DNA from: Xiashengella succiniciproducens
GTDB taxonomy: Bacteria; Bacteroidota; Bacteroidia; Bacteroidales; Marinilabiliaceae
Assembly (NCBI RefSeq): GCF_023674465.1
Contig: NZ_CP098400.1
Coordinates: 2,694,801-2,758,800, forward strand
Direction: 5' to 3'
DNA length: 64,000 nt
Part shown: in pieces, positions 26,754-36,473 of the stretch
How the letters are laid out: each line of letters begins with the position of its first letter
How positions within the stretch are numbered: position 1 is the first letter of the stretch
Translations under genes and position numbers: made by a program
The notes under the pieces: model-generated
Databases searched by the model: none
What the model was told of the DNA's origin: nothing
What the model saw: the letters and a program-made list of their open reading frames with translations, nothing else

Positions 26754-26957
26754 CTATGATTTTCCGGAGTTATCATCATTTCCGGCAGCTCCTTCAATTT
26801 CATTCTTAATATCTTCAGCTGCCTTGCGAAACTCCCGTATACCTTTTCCTAGTCCCCTTGCGAGCTCAGGAATCCTCTTGGAGCCAAACAACAGAAGGGC
26901 CACAAGAATCACTATAAAAAGCTCACCCATCGACAGTCCAAAGAGAAATACTGGCAT
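26754..26957 (-). CDS. tatA: Sec-independent protein translocase TatA/TatE
   Basis: A 67-residue TatA-type protein. The N-terminal membrane helix contains LSMGELFIVILVALLLFGSK with the conserved Glu-Leu and Phe-Gly hinge, followed by the amphipathic helix IPELARGLGKGIREFRKAAED. TatA forms the pore of the twin-arginine translocon. Its start lies only 17 bases from an IS4-family insertion; the sequence that matches its native promoter is now on the other side of that element (28393-28422). Confidence 0.93.
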   Translation of the reverse strand: MPVFLFGLSMGELFIVILVALLLFGSKRIPELARGLGKGIREFRKAAEDIKNEIEGAAGNDDNSGKS

Positions 26958-26974
26958 ATCTTATGATTTTATAC

Positions 26975-28384
26975 CACTGTTGTCCGATAAAAACTTTTTA
27001 GAAAAAGTACGCGGGCAAATTTGAGTTTTGCCCGTCGTACTAATAATTGTAGCTTTGTATTCATCACAAAACAAGTCTACAATGAACAAAAGTACTTATT
27101 TTTTTGGACAATCGGTATTCGGACAGCTCATATCTATGGTAGATACAAGGATTATCGCCCGAAACAGCAAACGGTACAAGGCCGATCATTACGTGAAACG
27201 TTTCACGGCTAAGGATCACCTTATAAGCATGTTGTTTTGCGTCTTCGCCAAATGCTCCTCCCTGCGCGAGGTGGCGGGTGCAATGCTCGGTCTTTCAGGC
27301 AAGACCAGGCATTTCCAGCTCGGCCACATACCCTACCGGAGCACCTTGTCGGACGCCAACAAGCGCAGGAGCGTTGATTTCTTCTCGGGCGTGTACCACG
27401 ACCTGCTTCGCGAGTACCAACACGTGATCTCGGACACCCGCTTTAAAGATGTGTTGAACAAGCAGGTCGAGATCTTCGACAGCACGGTTATCAGTTTGTT
27501 CCAGGACATCTTGAAGTGCGTCGGCAGAACACCCTCGAACGGTAAACGCAAAGGGGGGATCAAGGTGCACACCGTTATCAATGTCGACGAGCCCGTTCCC
27601 AAGATGATATGGTTCTCATCCGCTGCCACGAACGATCACCTGCTGTTGAGGAAACTGGAACCGGATGACAACACTATTTACGTCTTCGACAAGGGATACA
27701 ACGATTATAAAGCCTTCAAGCTGTTTTGTGAAAAGGGAGCCGGATTCGTTACCCGCATCAAGGAGAACGCCGTTTACAAGGTGGAGCAAGAACTTTACAT
27801 CGATGAATGCATCCACAGCGGCGTGCTGGAAGACACTATCATCGAGGTGACCGTGAAGGAAGATGATGGCGGGAGCAAGCTGAAGTTGCGCAAGGTGGTG
27901 TTCTACGACAGGGTGTTGAAAAGGAAGTTCGAGTTCCTCACCAACCTGTTCGAGATGCGGCCCGACATGATAGCGGCCTTGTATAAAACAAGATGGCAAA
28001 TAGAGCTGTTATTCAAGCAGTTAAAATCAAACTTCCCCCTGAAGTACTTCCTCGGGGATAACGAGAACGCGATAAAAATACAGGTATATTGCGCTTTGAT
28101 CGTGAACCTCTTGCTCACGGTTATACAGAAGCGGTTGAAACGGCCTTGGGCATTCTCCAACCTGGTGTCATTTTGCAGGATACACCTGTTTAATTACCTG
28201 CACTTGATAAAATTTTTAGAAAACCCGGAACGAGATTGGCAACGAGATGACCAGGATTTAGAGATGCTTACCCTTTTCAGGGGGGCTTACTTTTGAAAAT
28301 AGAAAAATTATAAAAAGAAACGACTGATAATAAGCCGGTTAAAAGTAACGAAGAATCAAAATCGGTTTTTATCGGACGGCAATG
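26975..28384 (+). mobile_element. IS4-family insertion sequence, copy 1
   Basis: The element is about 1410 bases. Its ends are CACTGTTGTCCGATAAAAAC at 26975 and, on the other strand, CATTGCCGTCCGATAAAAAC ending at 28384. It is flanked by the duplicated target GATTTTATAC (26965-26974 and 28384-28393); counting gives 9 or 10 bases depending on whether the shared G belongs to the element. Just inside the left end is a hairpin (GGGCAAA/TTTGCCC, 27013-27033) and a strong transposase promoter (TTTTG at 27026, 19 bases, TAGCTTTG at 27050). The copy at 35031 appears identical. Confidence 0.93.
27082..28296 (+). CDS. IS4 family transposase (copy 1)
   Basis: A 404-residue DDE transposase from the ATG at 27082 (MNKSTYFFGQSVFG); a longer frame from 27028 overlaps the promoter and is not used. 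It carries a first Asp in EIFDSTVISL, a second in YVFDKGYNDY, and the IS4 signature Y-2-R-3-E-6-K in YKTRWQIELLFKQLK. The N-terminal part (RFTAKDHLISMLFCVFAKCS) is the usual DNA-binding region. Intact and identical in translation to the second copy, so the element has moved recently. Confidence 0.94.
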   Translation: MNKSTYFFGQSVFGQLISMVDTRIIARNSKRYKADHYVKRFTAKDHLISMLFCVFAKCSSLREVAGAMLGLSGKTRHFQLGHIPYRSTLSDANKRRSVDFFSGVYHDLLREYQHVISDTRFKDVLNKQVEIFDSTVISLFQDILKCVGRTPSNGKRKGGIKVHTVINVDEPVPKMIWFSSAATNDHLLLRKLEPDDNTIYVFDKGYNDYKAFKLFCEKGAGFVTRIKENAVYKVEQELYIDECIHSGVLEDTIIEVTVKEDDGGSKLKLRKVVFYDRVLKRKFEFLTNLFEMRPDMIAALYKTRWQIELLFKQLKSNFPLKYFLGDNENAIKIQVYCALIVNLLLTVIQKRLKRPWAFSNLVSFCRIHLFNYLHLIKFLENPERDWQRDDQDLEMLTLFRGAYF

Positions 28385-28392
28385 ATTTTATA

Positions 28393-28422
28393 CAAAGATA
28401 ATATATTTAGCCTGAAAACAAT
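28393..28422 (-). promoter_or_regulatory. Displaced native promoter of tatA
   Basis: On the minus strand ATTG (28419-28422), 18 bases, then TATCTTTG (28393-28400) matches the Bacteroidota promoter. Removing the IS and one target copy would place it about 15 bases from the tatA start. It is now 1.4 kb away, pointing into the IS. Confidence 0.65.
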
Positions 28423-28454
28423 CCGAGGGCATTTCCAGCAGGAAATGCCCTCGG
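28423..28454 (-). terminator. Terminator after secDF
   Basis: CCGAGGGCATTTCC and GGAAATGCCCTCGG form a perfect 14-base stem with a 4-base loop; on the minus strand ATTGTTTT follows. It lies just past the secDF stop. Confidence 0.8.
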
Positions 28455-28476
28455 TCTCTTATCTGTAGAAATATTA

Positions 28477-31400
28477 TTAACCTACCAGCTTGGTAGATAC
28501 CTTGCTTATTTCAACATCACCACCGGCTTTTCTGCGAAGTAGCAGGTATGATATTGGTGATGCGATACAAAGAGTTGAATAAACACCGACTACAACACCG
28601 ATGGTCATTGCAAATACGAATCCGCGAATTGTTTCACTACCAAAGATGAAGATTACAATAAGCACAACCATTGTGGACAGTGTAGTGTTGACTGTACGTC
28701 CGATGGTCGAGTTCATAGCTGTATTAAACACCTCGGATATCTTCCTCTTTGGATATAGCTCACGGTATTCACGGATACGGTCATAAACTACAACGTTATC
28801 GTTGATAGAGTAACCGATTACTGTAAGGATTGCTGCTATAAATGATTGATCCATCTCCATTGCAAATGGCATCACTGAGTAAAACAATGAGAACACACCA
28901 AATATTAACAATGTATCGTGAATCAAACCTACGACAGCACCAAGACTCAACTCCCAGTTGCGGAAACGGAACATTATATAGAGGAACATTCCAAGCATAG
29001 ACAGAGCCACAGCCCAACCAGCCTTAGAACGCATATCAGTAGCAACAGTGGGACCAATCTTTTGTGAGCTCATCAGATACTTGTCAGAGAACTCATCACT
29101 TGCTGTACCCTCAGGCAGGAAGGGTTTAATACCCGCATACAAAGCTTCCTCAACAGCTTTGTCTCCACTCTCCTCAGTATCAAGAACCATGTAGTTGGTT
29201 GCAATTCTGATCTGATTAGCACTTCCGTATGTCTTTACTTCTACATTGGCACCAGCAAATGCATCTGCCATGCTCTCATAAATCTTAGAAGCATCAACTT
29301 CCTGTTCAAAACGGACAACATAAGTACGACCTCCAGTAAAGTCTATACCTTGCTTTAATCCACGTGTTGCAAGTGAACCAACACACACAAGAAGAACAAT
29401 AGCTGACAATGCAAAATAGATCTTCCTGTTTTGTATGAAGTTGATATTAACCTTAGTAAATAGGTTCCTTGTCAGTCCGGTAGCAAATTCAACATTAAAG
29501 CTTTCCTTCTTCATCAACCATTCATAGATTAAACGGGTGATATATACAGCAGAAAAGAATGATGTTGCAATACCAATCATCAAAGTTGTAGCAAAACCTT
29601 TGATAGGTCCTGTACCGAAAATAAACAGTATCAAACCAGTAAGAAAGGTTGTAAGGTTGGAGTCTAAGATCGCTGAGAAAGCATTCTTATAACCATCATG
29701 AATTGAGGCTTTCAGAGCCTTACCACTCCTTAGTTCCTCCCGTATCCGTTCATAAATCAATACATTCGCGTCGACAGCCATACCCAGGGTCAGCACGATA
29801 CCAGCGATACCCGGCATGGTAAGCACTGCATTGAACGAGGCAAGTACCCCCATCAGCAGGAATACGTTACCCATTAGGGCTACGTCAACGATAGCTCCGG
29901 CCTTGAAACCGTAGTAAAATATCATATAAAGCAGTACACCTACAAAAGCCCAGATAAATGAAACCAAGCCTGATTGAACGGCTTCCTTACCAAGAGAGGG
30001 ACCAACCACATTGTCCTCGATAATCCTTGCAGGTGCAGGCATCTTACCTGAGTTAAGGATTGTCGCAAGGTCCTTTGCTTCTTCAGGAGTAAAGTTACCT
30101 GTTATAGAACTTTGACCACCACGAATCTCAGTCTGCACTGTCGGGTAGCTGTATACAAAACCATCAAGAACGATTGCAATTGACTTGCCGATATTTGCCT
30201 TGGTAAGCCTTGCCCATGTCTTGGCACCTTCAGCATTCATCGACATTTCAATTTCGTAGCTACCTCTCTGGCTTACCCTTTCCTTTGCAGTGGTAATAGC
30301 ATCTCCTTCGAGTGGAGGACGACCGTCATGACCAGTGGCTCTGATAGCTATAAGGTGATAGTAACTTTCTCGGGTATTTTCCACACCATAATATTGGGCC
30401 AGTTCGTTTGCCGGAATAGCTTTTACTCCCCACATCAGCTTAAGGTCTCGTGGAAGTACAGACTTAACCTGATCACTGGCAAGCCATTCATCAATCTTAT
30501 CCCTATTGCGACCAGATGCAATACCAACAACCGGACCAGTAGCCATGCCAGTGGGTCTCAGAAGTGAGAACAAAGATGTAACTCCCTCTTCAGCAGCAAT
30601 ATCAGTGCTGTCACTTTCCAGTTCACTAAGCAAAGCTAACTCTTCTTCAACTGTCTGATCTGCAACTGCCTCTTCTTCAGCAACAGTTGTATCTTTAATG
30701 GTACCTGTTTGTACAGCCTTGTTGTATTCGATACGGGCAATTACATTATCAGCTTGAATCAGATACTCAAATATTTCCTGATTATCATATGTTTCCCAGA
30801 ACTCAAGACTTGCAGAACCTTTCAGAAGGTTACGTACACGTTCTGGCTCAGTAACCCCCGGAAGTTCTACCAACACCTGACCATCTTTTTGAAGTCTTTG
30901 GATATTAGGCTGAACTACACCGAAACGGTCAATACGTGTACGGATGATATTGAAGGCATTATCAATTGCACTATTAGCTTCAGAACGAATTACTTTCAGT
31001 ACTTCATCATTGTTTGAGCTATAAGTCAAACCTTTATCCCTAAGTTCAGCTGAATTAAAGATTGCAGCAAGACTTCCATTTGGAGCAACTTCGGTAAATG
31101 CTTCTCCAAAGAGAGTAACAAAATCCTTTGTAGAATTCTTCTCTTTTTCTTCTGCCAAGGCAAGAGCCTTTATAAAGTTCTCATCCTGACTGTAGTTGGA
31201 TAGCGCACGAAGCACGTCAGCTACCTTAACCTCAAGTGTTAGGTTCATACCACCCTTAAGGTCAAGACCAAAGTTGATCTCACGCTCCTTACAATCAAGG
31301 TATGAATATTTCCTCAACCCAAAGAAGTTGTAAACCGGCTCATGAAGAATTGAATCCAGATATTGATGTTCATATCTGAGAATATCCTCAGGCGTAGCTG

Positions 31401-31536
31401 CCGGACCTGCAACTGCAAGCGCATGCTTGGTCGCATCACTTTCAACCTTGCGAGTGAAATAAGTAAATGTTAACTGGTATAAACACACTAATGCCAGCAA
31501 AATGGCAAATAGCCTGATCGCTCCTTTGTTTTGCAT
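28477..31536 (-). CDS. secDF: Fused protein translocase subunit SecDF
   Basis: A 1019-residue fusion of SecD and SecF. The SecD half has an N-terminal membrane helix, then FGLDLKGGMNLTLEV, the P1 head domain (RIDRFGVVQPNIQ, VELPGV) and the membrane block LGMAVDANVLIYERIREEL. The SecF half begins near residue 700 with GIDFTGGRTYVVRF and ends with GYSINDNVVVYDRIREYREL. SecDF uses the proton-motive force to complete Sec-dependent export in the inner membrane. Fused SecDF is common in Bacteroidota. Between P1 segments is an acidic low-complexity insert (residues about 275-305). The gene stands alone with its own terminator. Confidence 0.97.
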   Translation of the reverse strand: MQNKGAIRLFAILLALVCLYQLTFTYFTRKVESDATKHALAVAGPAATPEDILRYEHQYLDSILHEPVYNFFGLRKYSYLDCKEREINFGLDLKGGMNLTLEVKVADVLRALSNYSQDENFIKALALAEEKEKNSTKDFVTLFGEAFTEVAPNGSLAAIFNSAELRDKGLTYSSNNDEVLKVIRSEANSAIDNAFNIIRTRIDRFGVVQPNIQRLQKDGQVLVELPGVTEPERVRNLLKGSASLEFWETYDNQEIFEYLIQADNVIARIEYNKAVQTGTIKDTTVAEEEAVADQTVEEELALLSELESDSTDIAAEEGVTSLFSLLRPTGMATGPVVGIASGRNRDKIDEWLASDQVKSVLPRDLKLMWGVKAIPANELAQYYGVENTRESYYHLIAIRATGHDGRPPLEGDAITTAKERVSQRGSYEIEMSMNAEGAKTWARLTKANIGKSIAIVLDGFVYSYPTVQTEIRGGQSSITGNFTPEEAKDLATILNSGKMPAPARIIEDNVVGPSLGKEAVQSGLVSFIWAFVGVLLYMIFYYGFKAGAIVDVALMGNVFLLMGVLASFNAVLTMPGIAGIVLTLGMAVDANVLIYERIREELRSGKALKASIHDGYKNAFSAILDSNLTTFLTGLILFIFGTGPIKGFATTLMIGIATSFFSAVYITRLIYEWLMKKESFNVEFATGLTRNLFTKVNINFIQNRKIYFALSAIVLLVCVGSLATRGLKQGIDFTGGRTYVVRFEQEVDASKIYESMADAFAGANVEVKTYGSANQIRIATNYMVLDTEESGDKAVEEALYAGIKPFLPEGTASDEFSDKYLMSSQKIGPTVATDMRSKAGWAVALSMLGMFLYIMFRFRNWELSLGAVVGLIHDTLLIFGVFSLFYSVMPFAMEMDQSFIAAILTVIGYSINDNVVVYDRIREYRELYPKRKISEVFNTAMNSTIGRTVNTTLSTMVVLIVIFIFGSETIRGFVFAMTIGVVVGVYSTLCIASPISYLLLRRKAGGDVEISKVSTKLVG

Positions 31537-31626
31537 CTGATTATTAATTTATCTTATCAAGAACTTTTTCACGACTTTTAAGAATCGCGCAAATATATGA
31601 TTTTTTCTCTAACTAATTTTCAAGTT

Positions 31627-34047
31627 CTAAGAATATAATTCCCGTTTAAGCTCCCTGTTTCCTGTTACATAACCGGCCAATGCAGATAATGCAAGCATGA
31701 ACATCGCCGGTAAGGCAATGTTCCAGAAACTTACCTGAATTGATTTCAAATAAGAGTCAAGCCATAGATGCAATAGAAAATCAGACACAGGAATTGCTAG
31801 CACAATTCCTATGCTAAGATATAGTGCAAAACTGCGCAATCCATATACAAGCAGCAAGTTGAAAGGAGCAGCCATCACCTTCCTGATAAATAAATTTTTC
31901 CTAAAAAACTGTACCTCAAAAGAGGCCATACTTATCAGACTGAAAACTGTAAGTAGCAGAGCGATTATCGCAAACATCGTCACCATCTGGGCAAACCTCA
32001 CATCGTCCCTGTAGAAATCCTCTTTGATGCTTTTAAGTGTAACAATATTGACAGGGACATCTGCAACTACCCTTTCCCACAATTCGATAACAGAGTCTAT
32101 GGCCTTCTGCCCATAAGGCTCATTAAATCTGAGCACAAGCTGATTAGCTTCAGTCATACCCTCATCCCTGATAAAGATCATTGGCCTGTCGACAGACTTT
32201 AATCCAATGTGAGAGATGTCATGTACTACTCCAACCACATCATAGGTCGGAGCTTCTCCTGAATCCATGCCTCCAAGCAATTCCAGCCTAAGACTGTCGC
32301 CCTTCATGTAACCCAGAAAACGGGCAGCCGCCTCATTAATTACTACCTCATTTGAAGCCCTCTCGTCAGGATAACGACCGGAAAGCAGAGTTGTACCCAA
32401 CGCTTCAAAGTATGATAGTCCTATGTAATTATCTGAAAGCAATAGAACCCTGCTGCTGTCTCCTGCTACCCTGAAGGAAATCAACCCGGGATCAGCCCCG
32501 GGTAGGTTTCTGACTGCACCTACTGCAGCAATCTTATCCAGCATTCTGAGGCTGTCAGCAACCTGAATCAACTTGCTGGAATCAGTACTTACTGCTTCCA
32601 GAATCACTGCATTCTGGTCTTCAAAACCATGATATGATGACCTTAGAAAATCCACCTGCTTCTGCATTCCAAAGCTCAACACCATCAGGCACAAAGTAAG
32701 GGAAACCTGAAGGGAAACCAATAATCCACGAAGCACCACTCCCCAACGCTTCATCTTCATTGAACCATGTATTGCAACTTCGGGCTTTAGTCCGCTGAAA
32801 AACACTGCAGGATATACCCCGGCTGAAATACCAAGTATCATGGTTAGCACAAGAATCCATATTGTGTCACTCTGTCTGATGAAACCGGCAGAACTCATTT
32901 TTACTCCAAATATCGAATTGAAGAGTGGAAGCAACTGCTCAACAAGTACCAGGGCAACAAACAGCGCAATGAAGGAATAAATCAAAGCCTCTGTCATAAA
33001 CTGATTGACAATGTACCTCTTGCCTGCTCCGAAATACTTCCTTACAGCCACCTCCTTATAACGATTCGAGGCTCTTGCCATCGTAAGGTTGATAAAATTG
33101 ACAGCCGTCATCAAAAGGACAAAGAGTAGGATAGCGGCAAAGCTCTTTATGTATATAGGATTAACCCTGGGCTTTATTTCATCCTCCAATTCTGAAAACA
33201 GGTGAATCTCATGAACTGGTTGAAATCCAACATGCAGGCTCACCCTCCCCAAGGCTTCCCTATCTGCTATACCCGACGCAGCTATACTAGAGTCTAACTT
33301 AGCCTGAGCATCCGCAATAATATCTCCTAATAGCTCTTCACCATAGTCAGGTGATAATTTCACATAAGTGTAAGAATTTAAATGAAGCCAGTTATCCAGA
33401 ATTGCAGATTGAGGCAAATCCCTGCGACCACGAAGGAAGCTTACAAGATTTGAAAGATTACCTATAAAATCGAATCTCAGATGAGTTGTCTCAGCAAGAT
33501 CCTCAACTATTCCTGCTACAACAAACTCAACACCAATATCATTCTTTAGCCTCTCACCAATTGGATCACGATCGCCAAACAATCTCTCCGCACAAGACTC
33601 AGTTATTACTACTGCATCAGGGGCTGAAAAGGCATTCATATCGCCAGCAACAAACTTCAGATCAAAGACTTTGAAGAAGCTGGAATCAGCATAACAAAAA
33701 CCTGATTCCATAGACCTGATACCATCACCTATAATAAGCCTTCTGGAACCAGGGAGTATCCTGGTGTAACTTTCTAAACCTTCCCTTCCATCAAGGATTG
33801 TATTAAATACAAACGGAGTGATGGCACTATTGACTTTGTCATCACCAAATTCACCATAGGAGTAGGCGCGGTAAATTCTTTCAGAGCCAGACCATTGTCT
33901 GTCAAAACTAATCTCAAAATACACATACATCAATACCAGGAGACTTATAGCAATTCCAAGTGATAGAGCACTAAGAGTCAGAATTGAGTAGGTCCTGTTG
34001 ATTAGTGCATTCTTTACAAAGGCACGTATAAAGTTGTATATGCGCAT
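31627..34047 (-). CDS. ABC transporter permease of the MacB/FtsX type
   Basis: An 806-residue membrane protein with two MacB-like halves. An N-terminal helix (SILTLSALSLGIAISLLVLM) is followed by a periplasmic MacB core (about 45-280), three FtsX-type helices (FAAILLFVLLMTAVNFINLT onward), another helix near residue 430, a second periplasmic domain and three final helices. The coupling segment NRYKEVAVRKYFGAGKRYIV before the second helix group is typical of the family. Such permeases form tripartite or mechanotransmission systems. The gene follows its ATPase gene by nine bases. The substrate is unknown. Confidence 0.9.
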   Translation of the reverse strand: MRIYNFIRAFVKNALINRTYSILTLSALSLGIAISLLVLMYVYFEISFDRQWSGSERIYRAYSYGEFGDDKVNSAITPFVFNTILDGREGLESYTRILPGSRRLIIGDGIRSMESGFCYADSSFFKVFDLKFVAGDMNAFSAPDAVVITESCAERLFGDRDPIGERLKNDIGVEFVVAGIVEDLAETTHLRFDFIGNLSNLVSFLRGRRDLPQSAILDNWLHLNSYTYVKLSPDYGEELLGDIIADAQAKLDSSIAASGIADREALGRVSLHVGFQPVHEIHLFSELEDEIKPRVNPIYIKSFAAILLFVLLMTAVNFINLTMARASNRYKEVAVRKYFGAGKRYIVNQFMTEALIYSFIALFVALVLVEQLLPLFNSIFGVKMSSAGFIRQSDTIWILVLTMILGISAGVYPAVFFSGLKPEVAIHGSMKMKRWGVVLRGLLVSLQVSLTLCLMVLSFGMQKQVDFLRSSYHGFEDQNAVILEAVSTDSSKLIQVADSLRMLDKIAAVGAVRNLPGADPGLISFRVAGDSSRVLLLSDNYIGLSYFEALGTTLLSGRYPDERASNEVVINEAAARFLGYMKGDSLRLELLGGMDSGEAPTYDVVGVVHDISHIGLKSVDRPMIFIRDEGMTEANQLVLRFNEPYGQKAIDSVIELWERVVADVPVNIVTLKSIKEDFYRDDVRFAQMVTMFAIIALLLTVFSLISMASFEVQFFRKNLFIRKVMAAPFNLLLVYGLRSFALYLSIGIVLAIPVSDFLLHLWLDSYLKSIQVSFWNIALPAMFMLALSALAGYVTGNRELKRELYS

Positions 34048-34056
34048 ATCAGAGCA

Positions 34057-34752
34057 TTAAACCGGTCGGTTGGAAATCATCTGTGCACTTTCGGTTACAA
34101 CGTGACCGTCGTGCAATTGTATTATTCGCTGGGCTTTCTGGGCATCCTGGACGGAGTTTGTAAAGATTACGACTGTAATTCCCCTCTCGCATATCTCAGA
34201 AAACAGATCCATAATAACACTTCCGTCAGTGGAATTCAGATCTCCCGTAGGTTCATCAGCCAAAACCAATAAAGGCTTAAACACTGAAGCTCTTGCAAGG
34301 GAAGTGGTTTGCTGCTCCAAACCGGTCAGCTGTTGAGGATAGTAATTGCGGATATGGCCAAGCTTGAACTGAAGCAAGGCCTCTTCGACCATTAATGATC
34401 TCTGTTTTCTGGACAGGTTGAGATATAGCAGTGGCAACTCAATATTCTCTCTGACTGTCATCTCATCGATAAGATTGAATTCCCTGAACACATAACCAAT
34501 CTTTCCCCTTCTCAGATTCAGACGATCCTTTTCACTAAGCGAACCAAGTTCGATGTCATTAAAATACACCTCTCCTGAATCTGGTCGGTCCATCAATCCC
34601 ATAATATTAAACAATGCAGATTTCCCACTGCCGGAGGGGCCTGCAATAGCAACAAATTCACCATCCCCTATATCAATGTTTACATTGATTAAGGCCGGGG
34701 TCTCTACCAACTTATTGCGGTAACTTTTAACTAAATTCCTTGTATGAATCAT
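34057..34752 (-). CDS. MacB-type ABC ATP-binding protein with degenerate catalytic motifs
   Basis: A 231-residue nucleotide-binding protein. Walker A (GPSGSGKSALFN) and Walker B (LLVLADEPTGDLN) are intact. Other motifs are altered: the Q-loop reads YVFREFNL where the LolD-like protein in this window has FVFQFHQL, the signature reads LTGLEQQTTSLARA instead of LSGGxQQRVAIARA, and the H-loop reads VIFTNSVQ without the switch His. The frame is uninterrupted and of full length, so these are substitutions and not sequencing frame errors. It pairs with the permease downstream. Hydrolysis is probably weak or absent, although ATP binding may persist. Confidence 0.88.
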   Translation of the reverse strand: MIHTRNLVKSYRNKLVETPALINVNIDIGDGEFVAIAGPSGSGKSALFNIMGLMDRPDSGEVYFNDIELGSLSEKDRLNLRRGKIGYVFREFNLIDEMTVRENIELPLLYLNLSRKQRSLMVEEALLQFKLGHIRNYYPQQLTGLEQQTTSLARASVFKPLLVLADEPTGDLNSTDGSVIMDLFSEICERGITVVIFTNSVQDAQKAQRIIQLHDGHVVTESAQMISNRPV

Positions 34753-35030
34753 AATGCTAACAGTTCATAACCGTACACCATCCGTTCATTTTCGCACACC
34801 TACTGACCTTATTGTGTAACCCACATCAAAAATCTAAACCTTCACCAACACGGCCATCAGACACATATCCAACACCTTACACAATTAGCATCCACTTTCT
34901 TATTACGGAATAAAATAACGGTTCGATTTATGTGATAATCAAAGTCACAAACCATGCCATCAGGAAATTATAATGTACGAAACCGTACTATAAAAATGTA
35001 AACTTGCACATTTTTTAGTAGATTTGGAAT

Positions 35031-36440
35031 CACTGTTGTCCGATAAAAACTTTTTAGAAAAAGTACGCGGGCAAATTTGAGTTTTGCCCGTCGTACTAAT
35101 AATTGTAGCTTTGTATTCATCACAAAACAAGTCTACAATGAACAAAAGTACTTATTTTTTTGGACAATCGGTATTCGGACAGCTCATATCTATGGTAGAT
35201 ACAAGGATTATCGCCCGAAACAGCAAACGGTACAAGGCCGATCATTACGTGAAACGTTTCACGGCTAAGGATCACCTTATAAGCATGTTGTTTTGCGTCT
35301 TCGCCAAATGCTCCTCCCTGCGCGAGGTGGCGGGTGCAATGCTCGGTCTTTCAGGCAAGACCAGGCATTTCCAGCTCGGCCACATACCCTACCGGAGCAC
35401 CTTGTCGGACGCCAACAAGCGCAGGAGCGTTGATTTCTTCTCGGGCGTGTACCACGACCTGCTTCGCGAGTACCAACACGTGATCTCGGACACCCGCTTT
35501 AAAGATGTGTTGAACAAGCAGGTCGAGATCTTCGACAGCACGGTTATCAGTTTGTTCCAGGACATCTTGAAGTGCGTCGGCAGAACACCCTCGAACGGTA
35601 AACGCAAAGGGGGGATCAAGGTGCACACCGTTATCAATGTCGACGAGCCCGTTCCCAAGATGATATGGTTCTCATCCGCTGCCACGAACGATCACCTGCT
35701 GTTGAGGAAACTGGAACCGGATGACAACACTATTTACGTCTTCGACAAGGGATACAACGATTATAAAGCCTTCAAGCTGTTTTGTGAAAAGGGAGCCGGA
35801 TTCGTTACCCGCATCAAGGAGAACGCCGTTTACAAGGTGGAGCAAGAACTTTACATCGATGAATGCATCCACAGCGGCGTGCTGGAAGACACTATCATCG
35901 AGGTGACCGTGAAGGAAGATGATGGCGGGAGCAAGCTGAAGTTGCGCAAGGTGGTGTTCTACGACAGGGTGTTGAAAAGGAAGTTCGAGTTCCTCACCAA
36001 CCTGTTCGAGATGCGGCCCGACATGATAGCGGCCTTGTATAAAACAAGATGGCAAATAGAGCTGTTATTCAAGCAGTTAAAATCAAACTTCCCCCTGAAG
36101 TACTTCCTCGGGGATAACGAGAACGCGATAAAAATACAGGTATATTGCGCTTTGATCGTGAACCTCTTGCTCACGGTTATACAGAAGCGGTTGAAACGGC
36201 CTTGGGCATTCTCCAACCTGGTGTCATTTTGCAGGATACACCTGTTTAATTACCTGCACTTGATAAAATTTTTAGAAAACCCGGAACGAGATTGGCAACG
36301 AGATGACCAGGATTTAGAGATGCTTACCCTTTTCAGGGGGGCTTACTTTTGAAAATAGAAAAATTATAAAAAGAAACGACTGATAATAAGCCGGTTAAAA
36401 GTAACGAAGAATCAAAATCGGTTTTTATCGGACGGCAATG
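35031..36440 (+). mobile_element. IS4-family insertion sequence, copy 2
   Basis: It has the same ends, hairpin, promoter (TTTTG 35082, TAGCTTTG 35106) and length as the copy at 26975, offset by 8056 bases. The duplicated target is GATTTGGAAT (35021-35030 and 36440-36449), different from copy 1, which shows two independent insertions. The left target copy completes TAGATTTG (35019-35026), a TAnnTTTG box, while the right copy lacks the leading TA. It sits 24 bases before the sigma-54 regulator start. Confidence 0.93.
35138..36352 (+). CDS. IS4 family transposase (copy 2)
   Basis: A 404-residue transposase identical in translation to the one at 27082-28296, with the same DDE residues and the YREK signature. 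It starts at the ATG at 35138. Being intact and unchanged, it could act on both element copies. Confidence 0.94.
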   Translation: MNKSTYFFGQSVFGQLISMVDTRIIARNSKRYKADHYVKRFTAKDHLISMLFCVFAKCSSLREVAGAMLGLSGKTRHFQLGHIPYRSTLSDANKRRSVDFFSGVYHDLLREYQHVISDTRFKDVLNKQVEIFDSTVISLFQDILKCVGRTPSNGKRKGGIKVHTVINVDEPVPKMIWFSSAATNDHLLLRKLEPDDNTIYVFDKGYNDYKAFKLFCEKGAGFVTRIKENAVYKVEQELYIDECIHSGVLEDTIIEVTVKEDDGGSKLKLRKVVFYDRVLKRKFEFLTNLFEMRPDMIAALYKTRWQIELLFKQLKSNFPLKYFLGDNENAIKIQVYCALIVNLLLTVIQKRLKRPWAFSNLVSFCRIHLFNYLHLIKFLENPERDWQRDDQDLEMLTLFRGAYF

Positions 36441-36473
36441 ATTTGGAATATATAAAAACAGGAGATAGCTATT

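Noticed and set aside
34753-35020. Sigma-54 (-24/-12) promoter before the MacB-like ABC genes
   Set aside because: The best match (TGGCAT followed by TTTG) has the wrong spacing. AACCGTAC occurs twice (34769 and 34981) but is too short to claim as an operator.
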